A stretch of 24,774 nt of DNA. Origin: MAG-120531 sp029242825 (GTDB taxonomy: Bacteria > Bacteroidota > Bacteroidia > Flavobacteriales > Flavobacteriaceae). The notes under the pieces were generated by a model. It did no database searches. It worked only from the letters and a program-made list of their open reading frames with translations, and had not been told where the DNA came from. Numbering within the stretch: position 1 is the first letter of the stretch; the number at the start of each line of letters is the position of its first letter. Location: assembly GCA_029242825.1 (NCBI GenBank), contig JAQWTF010000149.1, positions 1 through 24,774 on the forward strand, written 5' to 3'. Positions 8,273-14,721 of this stretch are shown here, piece after piece. The translations under genes and the position numbers were made by a program.

Positions 8273-9016
8273 CTAAAGATGGGAACTTGTAAGGGTTTCA
8301 ATCATCTGATCCCTGACCCGATCACTGAGCGCTTTAGCTTCTTTAGACGTCATGTCTTTAGTGTCTATAAATTCACACACCTTTACCCTAGAAGTGCCTG
8401 GCCTTCCGTGAAAAAACTCAAAAGGAAACAGCTTTTTGTGATCGAAGAAAATGATGGGCACCAAAGGTATTTGATGAGAAATAGCCATTTTAAAAGCACC
8501 ATCCTTAAAGCGGTCTAAAACAATCTCAGGGGGCGGTACGCCACCCTCAGGAAAAATACATACACTAAGTCCGTTTTCCAATCGCTTTTGTGCTTTCCTA
8601 TACACATCTGTTCGGCTATGGGAATTACCGCGATCTACTAAGATACAAACCCTCTTATAGAAAAACCCAAAAATAGGAAACTGGGTCAGTTCCTTCTTAC
8701 CTACAAAGACAAATGGGTGTGGGCTCAAGGCCAACATAGCCATAATGTCTAACATAGAGGTGTGGTTTGGGGCGAGCATATAACTTTGCTGAGGCTTAAA
8801 ACGATCTTCCCAATCTACCTTTAGGGAAATACCCATGGCAAATAAGATCGGTTTGGCCCATAAGTTTCTGGCCATCCAATAAAATTTCGGATACCACTCT
8901 TGGCGCAGGGTAGTGATAAAAAGTATGGGAGAAAACACAATGATCAAGGATACAGTCACCAAGTAAAACCATATCCTGTAAAAGGGAATGAGCAAGTAGT
9001 GTAATAACTTTTGCAT
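8273..9016 (-). CDS. plsC: 1-acyl-sn-glycerol-3-phosphate acyltransferase
   Basis: 247-aa membrane acyltransferase of the PlsC (LPLAT) family, which adds the second acyl chain to lysophosphatidic acid to make phosphatidic acid at the inner membrane. Hydrophobic segments cover about residues 7-36. The catalytic HX4D motif is NHTSMLD (H85, D90), and the substrate-binding FPEGG is at 155-159. No other phospholipid gene is adjacent. It is divergent from trpS, and the promoter found upstream ends only 5 nt before the ATG at 9016, suggesting a very short or absent leader. Some family members are lyso-ornithine lipid acyltransferases (OlsA), which sequence alone does not exclude. Confidence 0.9.
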   Translation of the reverse strand: MQKLLHYLLIPFYRIWFYLVTVSLIIVFSPILFITTLRQEWYPKFYWMARNLWAKPILFAMGISLKVDWEDRFKPQQSYMLAPNHTSMLDIMAMLALSPHPFVFVGKKELTQFPIFGFFYKRVCILVDRGNSHSRTDVYRKAQKRLENGLSVCIFPEGGVPPPEIVLDRFKDGAFKMAISHQIPLVPIIFFDHKKLFPFEFFHGRPGTSRVKVCEFIDTKDMTSKEAKALSDRVRDQMIETLTSSHL

Positions 9017-9021
9017 AAGGC

Positions 9022-9049
9022 CAAATATAGGGATAATAAGCCGGTCAAA
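9022..9049 (-). promoter_or_regulatory. plsC promoter
   Basis: Minus strand: -33 TTTG (9049-9046), 16-nt spacer, -7 TATATTTG (9029-9022), an exact match to TAnnTTTG. Only GCCTT separates it from the plsC ATG, so transcription should start at or next to the start codon. Confidence 0.7.
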
Positions 9050-9077
9050 AATAGGGTCATAAAAAGTATAATTCTGT

Positions 9078-9085
9078 TACCTTTG
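9078..9085 (+). promoter_or_regulatory. trpS promoter (-7 box)
   Basis: TACCTTTG is an exact match to TAnnTTTG, 24 nt before the trpS ATG. I see no clear -33 TTTG at the expected distance. Confidence 0.6.
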
Positions 9086-9109
9086 TGTTTTACATATCTA
9101 ACAACTACT

Positions 9110-10078
9110 ATGGCAAGAATTCTCACAGGGGTACAAAGTACAGGTGTTCCGCATTTAGGCAATATTTTAGGGGCTATAAAACCCGCAATAGAGATGGCTA
9201 AGGATACTAATAATGATTCTTTCCTATTTATTGCAGACATGCATTCACTGACCCAAATAAAAGATGGAGCCACGCTAAGGCACAATACTTATGCCACCGC
9301 AGCTACTTGGCTGGCATTTGGACTAGATATTGAAAAGACCGTATTTTACAGACAGAGCGACGTACCTCAAGTCACTGAGTTGTCTTGGTATTTAAGTTGT
9401 TTCTTCCCCTATCAAAGGCTCACCTTAGCCCATTCGTTTAAGGACAAGGCAGACCGCTTAGAAGATGTGAACGCTGGCTTATTCTCCTACCCTATGCTTA
9501 TGGCTGCAGACATTTTAGCCTACGATGCAGATTTTGTACCCGTAGGTAAAGACCAATTGCAACATATAGAAATGACCAGAGATGTAGCTGCAAGATTTCA
9601 TGCAAAATTGGGAGACACTTTTGTGCTACCAGAAGCCAAAGTACAGGAATCTAGCATGTATGTTCCAGGAACAGACGGCGCTAAAATGAGTAAGAGCAAA
9701 GGCAACACCATTGATCTATTCCAATCCGACAAGGCGCTCAGAAAGCAAATTATGGGTATTCAAACAGATTCTACCCCAATGGAGGATCCTAAAGATCCAG
9801 ACACCGATAATGTATTTGCCCTCTACAAAATACTAGCTACCCCGGCGCAAACAGCTGCAATGAGGGATCATTACACTGGAGGCAATTACGGTTTTGGACA
9901 TGCCAAACAAGCCCTCTACGAATTAATACTCGATCAGTTTAATCCCGCTAGAGAACGTTTTGAGTATTTCATGAATCACACAGAAGAAATAGACAAGGCT
10001 TTAGCTATAGGAGCAGAAAAAGCAGCCCTAGTAGCCAATAGTGTGCTCACAAGGGTTAGAGAAAAAGTAGGCTATTAA
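9110..10078 (+). CDS. trpS: tryptophan--tRNA ligase
   Basis: 322-aa class Ic aminoacyl-tRNA synthetase that charges tRNA-Trp. The ATP-binding HIGH-like motif is PHLGN (residues 14-18) and the second signature is KMSKSK (192-197); AADILAYDADFVPVGKDQ (132-149) is typical of bacterial TrpS. The frame extends 33 codons upstream, but those codons run across the promoter and the family starts with the beta strand seen in MARILTGVQSTG, so I chose the ATG at 9110. The length is close to the usual 320-335 aa. It is transcribed alone, divergent from plsC and convergent with dprA. I see no terminator in the 54 bp between trpS and dprA. Confidence 0.97.
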   Translation: MARILTGVQSTGVPHLGNILGAIKPAIEMAKDTNNDSFLFIADMHSLTQIKDGATLRHNTYATAATWLAFGLDIEKTVFYRQSDVPQVTELSWYLSCFFPYQRLTLAHSFKDKADRLEDVNAGLFSYPMLMAADILAYDADFVPVGKDQLQHIEMTRDVAARFHAKLGDTFVLPEAKVQESSMYVPGTDGAKMSKSKGNTIDLFQSDKALRKQIMGIQTDSTPMEDPKDPDTDNVFALYKILATPAQTAAMRDHYTGGNYGFGHAKQALYELILDQFNPARERFEYFMNHTEEIDKALAIGAEKAALVANSVLTRVREKVGY

Positions 10079-10132
10079 TAAACATCGCAGGGTCTGATTG
10101 TTTCATTAGGCCTGGATTATGGAGCGCTCATC

Positions 10133-11269
10133 TTAAATGGCCTCATAGAATTGACCTGGCAAATGCCGCACTCCTCCTTTGAGCTCTAAGGTCATTAAGC
10201 AGGGATACAGCACTTTTATCTCCCATTCTAACAGTCTCGCTAACTGATCTACATGCATTTTCCCCTTGGAGAAAAGGCACTGATACAAGGCAGATTCTTC
10301 TGGGGTGTAATGGTCCGTTTTATCTTTACCACTTTCTTCGGTGCTACTGGCTAAACCCATATTTAAAACGATCCCAGGCTGATCTTGCCAATTCATACTA
10401 TTGATTAGATCTCTAGAATGGGTGAGCATTTGCGCTTTTAAATGCTTAATGAGATCGTTACAGCCTTCACTAAAAAAGTCTGTGCTTCTCCCTGGAACCG
10501 CAAAAACAGCACGATCATAACTATGGGCCAATTGGGCAGTGTGCAAGGAGCCCCCTTTCTTAGCAGATTCCACTACAAGGGTCGCTTGAGAAAGACCTGC
10601 TATTATTCTATTTCTACTCACAAAATGGCCCGGTAAAGCATGCATTCCAGAAAAGAACTCCGTGTAAAAACCACCTTGTTCCATGACCTCTTTGATGTAA
10701 GGGCGGTGGAGCGCTGGGTAAATTCTTTTAAATCCATGGGCCAGACATCCAATGGTTTGTAAGCCCTGTTCTGCGGCAGCTCTTTGAATCGTAATGTCTA
10801 TCCCTTTGGCAAAACCACTCACTATTACTGGATCTAATGGCCTTATTTCCTCTATAAATTGCGCACAAAAATCCTTGCCCATACCTGTCATTTTCCGCGT
10901 ACCTACAACGGCTATAATTTTTTTAGCCCCCGTATTTAAATGGCCTTTTCCAAAGAGAAGGATAGGCCCATCTGGAGCTAAAGAAAGAAAATAAGGATAA
11001 TTAGGATCTTCAAAATAAAAGGTTTGAATCTTATTGGCTATAATAAAGTCATATTCTTCAGTAGCCAGTTTAAGGTACCATGCATGCAGATAATCTGCAG
11101 GTGTTTTTGACTCTTTAACAGAAAGCACTATGCTGTGGTCTCTTGGAGATTCAAAAAAAGCTTGGGCAGATCCATAATGAGAAATGATTTTGCGTGCCGT
11201 TTTTGCGCCTACGCCCGGGAGGGCTTGTAGGCGCAAAACTGCAATCATAAATACCTTAGAACGTTGCAT
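10133..11269 (-). CDS. dprA: DNA-processing protein DprA
   Basis: 378 aa from the ATG at 11269; the ATG at 11248 (371 aa) is an equally good start. DprA binds single-stranded DNA entering during natural transformation, protects it and loads RecA. From the N-terminus: a helix-hairpin-helix/SAM-like segment (LQALPGVGAKTARKI), a Rossmann-type core with VVGTRKMTGMG, SGFAKGID and KKGGSLHTA, and a C-terminal winged-helix domain (last 70 residues or so). A longer frame from a TTG at 11368 overlaps the divergent gene and adds a non-conserved segment, so I rejected it. TACCTTAT at 11290-11283 (minus) could be the -7 box. DprA is also widespread in bacteria not known to be competent, so transformability does not follow. 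Confidence 0.92.
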   Translation of the reverse strand: MQRSKVFMIAVLRLQALPGVGAKTARKIISHYGSAQAFFESPRDHSIVLSVKESKTPADYLHAWYLKLATEEYDFIIANKIQTFYFEDPNYPYFLSLAPDGPILLFGKGHLNTGAKKIIAVVGTRKMTGMGKDFCAQFIEEIRPLDPVIVSGFAKGIDITIQRAAAEQGLQTIGCLAHGFKRIYPALHRPYIKEVMEQGGFYTEFFSGMHALPGHFVSRNRIIAGLSQATLVVESAKKGGSLHTAQLAHSYDRAVFAVPGRSTDFFSEGCNDLIKHLKAQMLTHSRDLINSMNWQDQPGIVLNMGLASSTEESGKDKTDHYTPEESALYQCLFSKGKMHVDQLARLLEWEIKVLYPCLMTLELKGGVRHLPGQFYEAI

Positions 11270-11362
11270 ATAGCTGTTTTCTATAAGGTACACTTTTAAA
11301 ATGTTAATAAAAAATGGTCCACTCAATTTTAAAAAGCGCCAAAAAAGGCCATATTTGTAATC

Positions 11363-12322
11363 ATGCAATTAGAAAAGTACATAAGCCCCTTATTATTTAG
11401 ATACAACTGTGTTGTGATACCTGGTTTTGGTGCTGTTCTAACGCACGAGAAAGGTGCGAGTCACCATGAGAAAACACATACGTTTTACCCACCAACAAAG
11501 GTGGTGTCTTTTAATGAACAGCTCCAGGTTGGAGACGGCATATTAGTATCTCATATAGCCGCCCTGCTTTCAATCACATATGAAGCAGCTTTAGCCCTTG
11601 TAAAGGAAGAAGTGCAATTGTGGAAATCAGAATTGACTTCTGGTCATGCGCTCGCTTTAGATGGTTTGGGTATTTTTACCCAAAATAGCGAAGCTAAAAT
11701 AAGCTTTAAACCCTATCACGAATACAACTATTTGCCTGCTTCTTTTGGATTACAGGCGGTTAAAGTAGTTCCTTCAGTAGAATTAAATCAAAGCTCCCAA
11801 CAATCTTCTGAGCCTGTTGTCTTTCAATTAGACCCTCAATACGCCCATAAAAATGTGGGGCAATTTAGAAAGGTTTTACTGAGATATGCAGCAGCTGCGC
11901 TTATTGGTGTTAGTGGAGCGCTCAGTGTGTACCAATCTTATAATGTTCATACAGAAAATAAAAGAGTGGCCTTTCAAGAGGCTACAAAAGAAGTGGAACA
12001 CAAAATTCAAGAGGCCACTTTTTTTAACAGCAGCCCCTTATCGCTCTCTACTGTAGAAATTAGCTTGGCTAAAAAAGAAGTCGCTAAACCTTCTTTTTTT
12101 ATTATCGCGGGCGCCTTCAGAGAGCCAGAAAACGCGTCTAAGCGCATTGCCCAACTCAAAAAAAACGGCTATGAAAAAGCCAGCTATCTAGGCCCAAATA
12201 GATATGGATTACACCAAGTAAGTTTTCAAGGATTTGTAGCGGAATCTGAGGCTAGGACATTCCTCAAAGAAGTTCAAGCACAGTTTGCCAAAGATGCTTG
12301 GTTGTTGGTGGCAAAAAAGTAA
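11363..12322 (+). CDS. HU-like (CCDC81-type) domain / transmembrane / SPOR domain protein
   Basis: 319 aa. Residues 1-132 match my recollection of the paired bacterial CCDC81-type HU domains (opening MQLEKYISPLLFRYNCVVIPGFGAVL; later LALDGLGIF). A Gln/Ser-rich linker leads to one membrane segment at about 173-190, preceded by basic residues, giving an N-in, C-out topology. A periplasmic stalk and a C-terminal SPOR domain at about 243-319 (FFIIAGAF start) follow. SPOR domains bind glycan strands stripped of stem peptides, which occur at the division septum. The HU-like part would face the cytoplasm, so the protein could link a DNA or protein partner to septal wall; that is inference. It is divergent from dprA. 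CATATTTG ending at 11357 could be its -7 box, leaving 5 nt to the ATG. Confidence 0.85.
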   Translation: MQLEKYISPLLFRYNCVVIPGFGAVLTHEKGASHHEKTHTFYPPTKVVSFNEQLQVGDGILVSHIAALLSITYEAALALVKEEVQLWKSELTSGHALALDGLGIFTQNSEAKISFKPYHEYNYLPASFGLQAVKVVPSVELNQSSQQSSEPVVFQLDPQYAHKNVGQFRKVLLRYAAAALIGVSGALSVYQSYNVHTENKRVAFQEATKEVEHKIQEATFFNSSPLSLSTVEISLAKKEVAKPSFFIIAGAFREPENASKRIAQLKKNGYEKASYLGPNRYGLHQVSFQGFVAESEARTFLKEVQAQFAKDAWLLVAKK

Positions 12323-12329
12323 GGGTTTC

Positions 12330-12362
12330 TTGGTGTTTTCGTCTTAACCCAACCTATCTTTG
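12330..12362 (+). promoter_or_regulatory. thioesterase promoter
   Basis: TTG at 12330-12332, 22-nt spacer, then TATCTTTG at 12355-12362, an exact -7 match. It starts 8 nt after the stop of the SPOR gene, so the thioesterase is probably transcribed separately. Confidence 0.65.
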
Positions 12363-12375
12363 CAAAAAATTTCCC

Positions 12376-12897
12376 ATGAAAGCAAAATACCCTTCTGAGT
12401 CTAGAACCGTGATGACTGATATGGTTTTACCTAGTGAAACCAATCCTTTGAACAACCTTTTTGGTGGCGAATTACTCGCTAGAATGGACAGAGCAGCCAG
12501 TATAGCTGCCAGAAGACACTCTAGAAGAATTACGGTAACCGCTTCCGTAAATCATGTTGCCTTTAACAGATCTGTTCCTGTAGGAAGTGTGGTGACTGTA
12601 GAAGCGCATGTGTCTAGGGCTTTTAACACTTCTATGGAAGTTTTCATAGATGTTTGGATGGAAGATAGATTTAGTGGTGAGAAGACCAAAGCCAATGAAG
12701 CCATCTATACTTTTGTTGCAGTAGACGACACTGGGAAGCCAACAGAGGTACCCCCTCTTAAGCCAGAAACCCCTTTAGAAGAAGCGCGCTTTGCAGCAGC
12801 ACTGAGAAGAAAGCAATTGTCTTTAGTCTTAGCGGGTAAAATGAAACCTACAGACGCTACCGAATTAAGGGCTTTGTTTATGGGAGAAAATGCCTAG
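12376..12897 (+). CDS. acyl-CoA thioesterase, hotdog fold (YciA/BACH-like)
   Basis: 173-aa cytoplasmic hotdog-fold thioesterase that hydrolyses acyl-CoA to free fatty acid and CoA. NPLNNLFGGELLARMD (residues 23-38) is the family's helix and active-site segment, followed by VNHVAFNRSVPVGSVV (58-73). The single hotdog domain fits a hexameric YciA-type enzyme or one half of the double-domain BACH enzymes; chain-length preference cannot be read. The frame extends 26 codons upstream into the SPOR gene, but the ATG at 12376 follows an excellent promoter and starts the conserved region. Its TAG stop overlaps the stop of the convergent 5'-nucleotidase. Confidence 0.9.
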   Translation: MKAKYPSESRTVMTDMVLPSETNPLNNLFGGELLARMDRAASIAARRHSRRITVTASVNHVAFNRSVPVGSVVTVEAHVSRAFNTSMEVFIDVWMEDRFSGEKTKANEAIYTFVAVDDTGKPTEVPPLKPETPLEEARFAAALRRKQLSLVLAGKMKPTDATELRALFMGENA

Positions 12898-14324
12898 TCC
12901 AAAGACCGGTCACAGCCTTCATTTTCAATAGCCACTTCCTGTTTGCTTAAAAAATCTATTAAATAATCTGCCGTAGTAAAATCATAACGCTTCAGTAATT
13001 GCTGAAAAGTGTCTGGGTTTGTATTACTAATGTAGTCGTTCACCGCTATGATCAGCTGGGTAGTGTCTGCCAACACATTGCCTCCTGGGGTGGCCCTGAT
13101 TGTTATATCACTTCCCTCTCTACGTATGTCTAATCCTGCATATGCCATGGAGTATTGGCTTTGAAAAAAGGTCTTAAGCGCAGAAACCTTCATGCTATAA
13201 GTCTCTAGGCCATTGCCAAAAGGATCAATCGTATAAATGTCATAAGGTCTAATATTTCCTTCTGCTAAATTGCCCCTTACTCCGCCATAGTTTTGAATAG
13301 AAAGGTCTGCACCGGTTTCCTCCAATAAAGCGGTAGTATAAAAACAAGCCGTCTCATCGCGGTTGTGGTCGTGAGAGGCGGTAGCAATAGTGGTATAAAA
13401 TTCCGGTCTGTTGTTATAGGTCGCAATTGTATTGGCCACAGTGGGGTCTTCTGGATGGTCCTCACTCAAGTCTATTAAAGTGTAGGATTTACTGACAATT
13501 TTACCCGCAGCTACCTGCAACACCAATTTGCTAAGGTACTGCATATGAGCACCAGACTGAATCATAGGAACCTCTCTATAAACCTCGTTATACAACTGAT
13601 GGCTGTGCCCTCCTACGACTAAATCTACAAAAGATTCACTGCCACTAAAAGACTGGTCAATGAGTCTTTTATCTGCATCTTTACCATAGTGCGTTAGCGC
13701 TACAACCAAATCTGCTTCTACTATCTCCTCGTTATTTCGGTAGCTCGCCACAACATTGGCCCCTTGTTGAAAAGCCAAACCATCCATGTTTTTGGGATGG
13801 GAAAGGGGCAAATCTCCACGAGAGCTATTTTCTACCACCCCTATAAAAGCAATACTAAATCCGTCTTTTTTAATAACGGTATAAGGCTCTGGCGTGTTTA
13901 ATACCCCTCCAATATTCTCCACATTAGCACAAATAAAAGGAAATGCTGCTTGCGCTATTCTGCTATTTAATACTTCTTGTCCATAATCGAACTCATGATT
14001 TCCTAGTACAGAAACATCCATACCTACAGCACTCATAACATCTATAATTGGACTGCCCTTTTCAGGGTGAAAATCAACAATAGGATTGCCTGAAAAAACA
14101 TCTCCTCCACTCACAAAAAACACCTTATCACTTGCTTCCTTTGCCTGATCAATAAAAGGTTTCACCTTAGAGAAACGGTCTATTTTACCATGCATATCAT
14201 TTAAGGCAAACAACACAACTTCTGTGGTTTCCAGTGCAGGATCTTGAACCGAATTAGGGCTTGTAGCCTCATTACCACAAGACCACAATAAAATAATGAC
14301 TAAGAGAGGTAGTATTTTTTTCAT
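12894..14324 (-). CDS. lipoprotein 5'-nucleotidase / metallophosphatase
   Basis: 476-aa secreted enzyme of the UshA/5'-nucleotidase family. The N-terminus is a lipoprotein signal with lipobox LLWSC (Cys16). The metallophosphatase domain (about 36-290) carries the two-metal motifs NDMHG (D43, H45), GGDVFSG (D75), GNHEFDYG (N109, H110), H212 and GGHSH (H240, H242). The substrate-binding 5'-nucleotidase C-terminal domain (about 310-460) has NYGGVRGNL and DPFGNGLETYSM. It should dephosphorylate nucleotides outside the cytoplasm, allowing nucleoside and phosphate scavenging. In several Flavobacteria I recall the two domains as separate adjacent genes; here they form one chain, shorter than UshA. 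It is monocistronic and convergent with the thioesterase, sharing a CTAG at the two stops. Confidence 0.93.
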   Translation of the reverse strand: MKKILPLLVIILLWSCGNEATSPNSVQDPALETTEVVLFALNDMHGKIDRFSKVKPFIDQAKEASDKVFFVSGGDVFSGNPIVDFHPEKGSPIIDVMSAVGMDVSVLGNHEFDYGQEVLNSRIAQAAFPFICANVENIGGVLNTPEPYTVIKKDGFSIAFIGVVENSSRGDLPLSHPKNMDGLAFQQGANVVASYRNNEEIVEADLVVALTHYGKDADKRLIDQSFSGSESFVDLVVGGHSHQLYNEVYREVPMIQSGAHMQYLSKLVLQVAAGKIVSKSYTLIDLSEDHPEDPTVANTIATYNNRPEFYTTIATASHDHNRDETACFYTTALLEETGADLSIQNYGGVRGNLAEGNIRPYDIYTIDPFGNGLETYSMKVSALKTFFQSQYSMAYAGLDIRREGSDITIRATPGGNVLADTTQLIIAVNDYISNTNPDTFQQLLKRYDFTTADYLIDFLSKQEVAIENEGCDRSLD

Positions 14325-14390
14325 GGCTTAAAATTACAATATCCTTGTTTAAGGGTTTGCACTCAAGGACAAAAATTAACGGCCTAGCTC

Positions 14391-14600
14391 ACATCAAAAA
14401 AACGCCACAGCAGAAATACAGTCGTCAAATGAGGCTGAAAAAAACGCAGCGTTCACCTAAGAAAAACCTCCACAGCAGAAAAATAGCCGACAAAGGTGGC
14501 CAAAAAATGTCATGCTCGTCTCAGAAAAACCGCCACAGCAGAAATACAGCAGTCAAATGATCTCAAAAAAAAACCTCCACGGCAGAAATGCTGTGGAGGG
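14391..14600. repeat. degenerate tandem repeat, about 64-bp units, ending in a terminator
   Basis: Four copies of the core CCACAGCAGAAA (CCACGGCAGAAA in the last) begin at 14405, 14470, 14533 and 14577, spaced 65, 63 and 44 bp. Each is preceded by an A-tract. Units run roughly 14391-14455, 14456-14518, 14519-14562 and 14563-14600; the third appears to have lost about 20 bp. Read on the minus strand, each core is TTTCTGCTGTGG followed by a GC-rich pair or two and a T-run, the right half of an intrinsic terminator. Only the last unit also has the matching left half. The region has no believable gene and lies between the 5'-nucleotidase promoter and the envC-like gene's terminator. Confidence 0.8.
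14565..14599 (-). terminator. strong minus-strand terminator inside the repeat array
   Basis: Minus strand: 11-bp stem CCTCCACAGCA/TGCCGTGGAGG (14599-14574, one G-U pair) with a 4-nt loop TTTC, followed by nine T (14573-14565). It lies about 90 bp beyond the terminator that already follows the EnvC-like gene, so it is either a back-up or the end of a short separate RNA. Confidence 0.8.
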
Positions 14601-14660
14601 TAAAGCATTTAGTAGGTAAGTTGTTTGGGTATTATGTCTTGCTTTAATTACCAATTCAAT
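14565..14660 (-). ncRNA. possible short RNA ending at the repeat terminator
   Basis: Speculative. TAATTTAG at 14672-14665 (minus) resembles the -7 box and TTTG at 14691-14688 could be a -33 box, but the 15-nt spacer is short. With the terminator at 14565 this would give an RNA of roughly 95 nt with a stable 3' hairpin. There is no open frame of note. Confidence 0.2.
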
Positions 14661-14688
14661 ACTGCTAAATTAAACAAGTCATCCCTAC

Positions 14689-14716
14689 AAAAAAACAGTC
14701 TCAATATAATGAGACT
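14689..14716 (-). terminator. terminator of the EnvC-like gene
   Basis: Minus strand: 7-bp stem AGTCTCA/TGAGACT (14716-14697) with a 6-nt loop, then G and seven T (14695-14689). It lies 5 nt after the stop of the EnvC-like gene. Confidence 0.85.
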
Positions 14717-14721
14717 AATTT

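Noticed and set aside
9011..9109. N-terminal extension of TrpS
   Set aside because: It covers the plsC start and the exact TACCTTTG promoter box; TrpS proteins begin at the MARILTG segment.
10079..10132. Terminator between the convergent trpS and dprA genes
   Set aside because: Short palindromes (AGGCCT, GAGCGCTC) are present but no stable stem with a T-run on either strand.
11270..11368. Longer DprA from a TTG at 11368
   Set aside because: It overlaps the start of the divergent HU-SPOR gene, runs across the likely promoter and adds non-conserved residues before the usual N-terminus.
14345..14560. 71-codon plus-strand frame giving a very Lys/Arg-rich peptide
   Set aside because: It is created by A-rich tandem repeats, has no family resemblance and no promoter or start signal, and the repeat spacing (65, 63, 44) does not preserve a reading frame.
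14391..14600. Possible CRISPR array
   Set aside because: The shared core is only about 12 bp and imperfect, the spacing is uneven, the intervening sequences are related to each other, and there are no cas genes.
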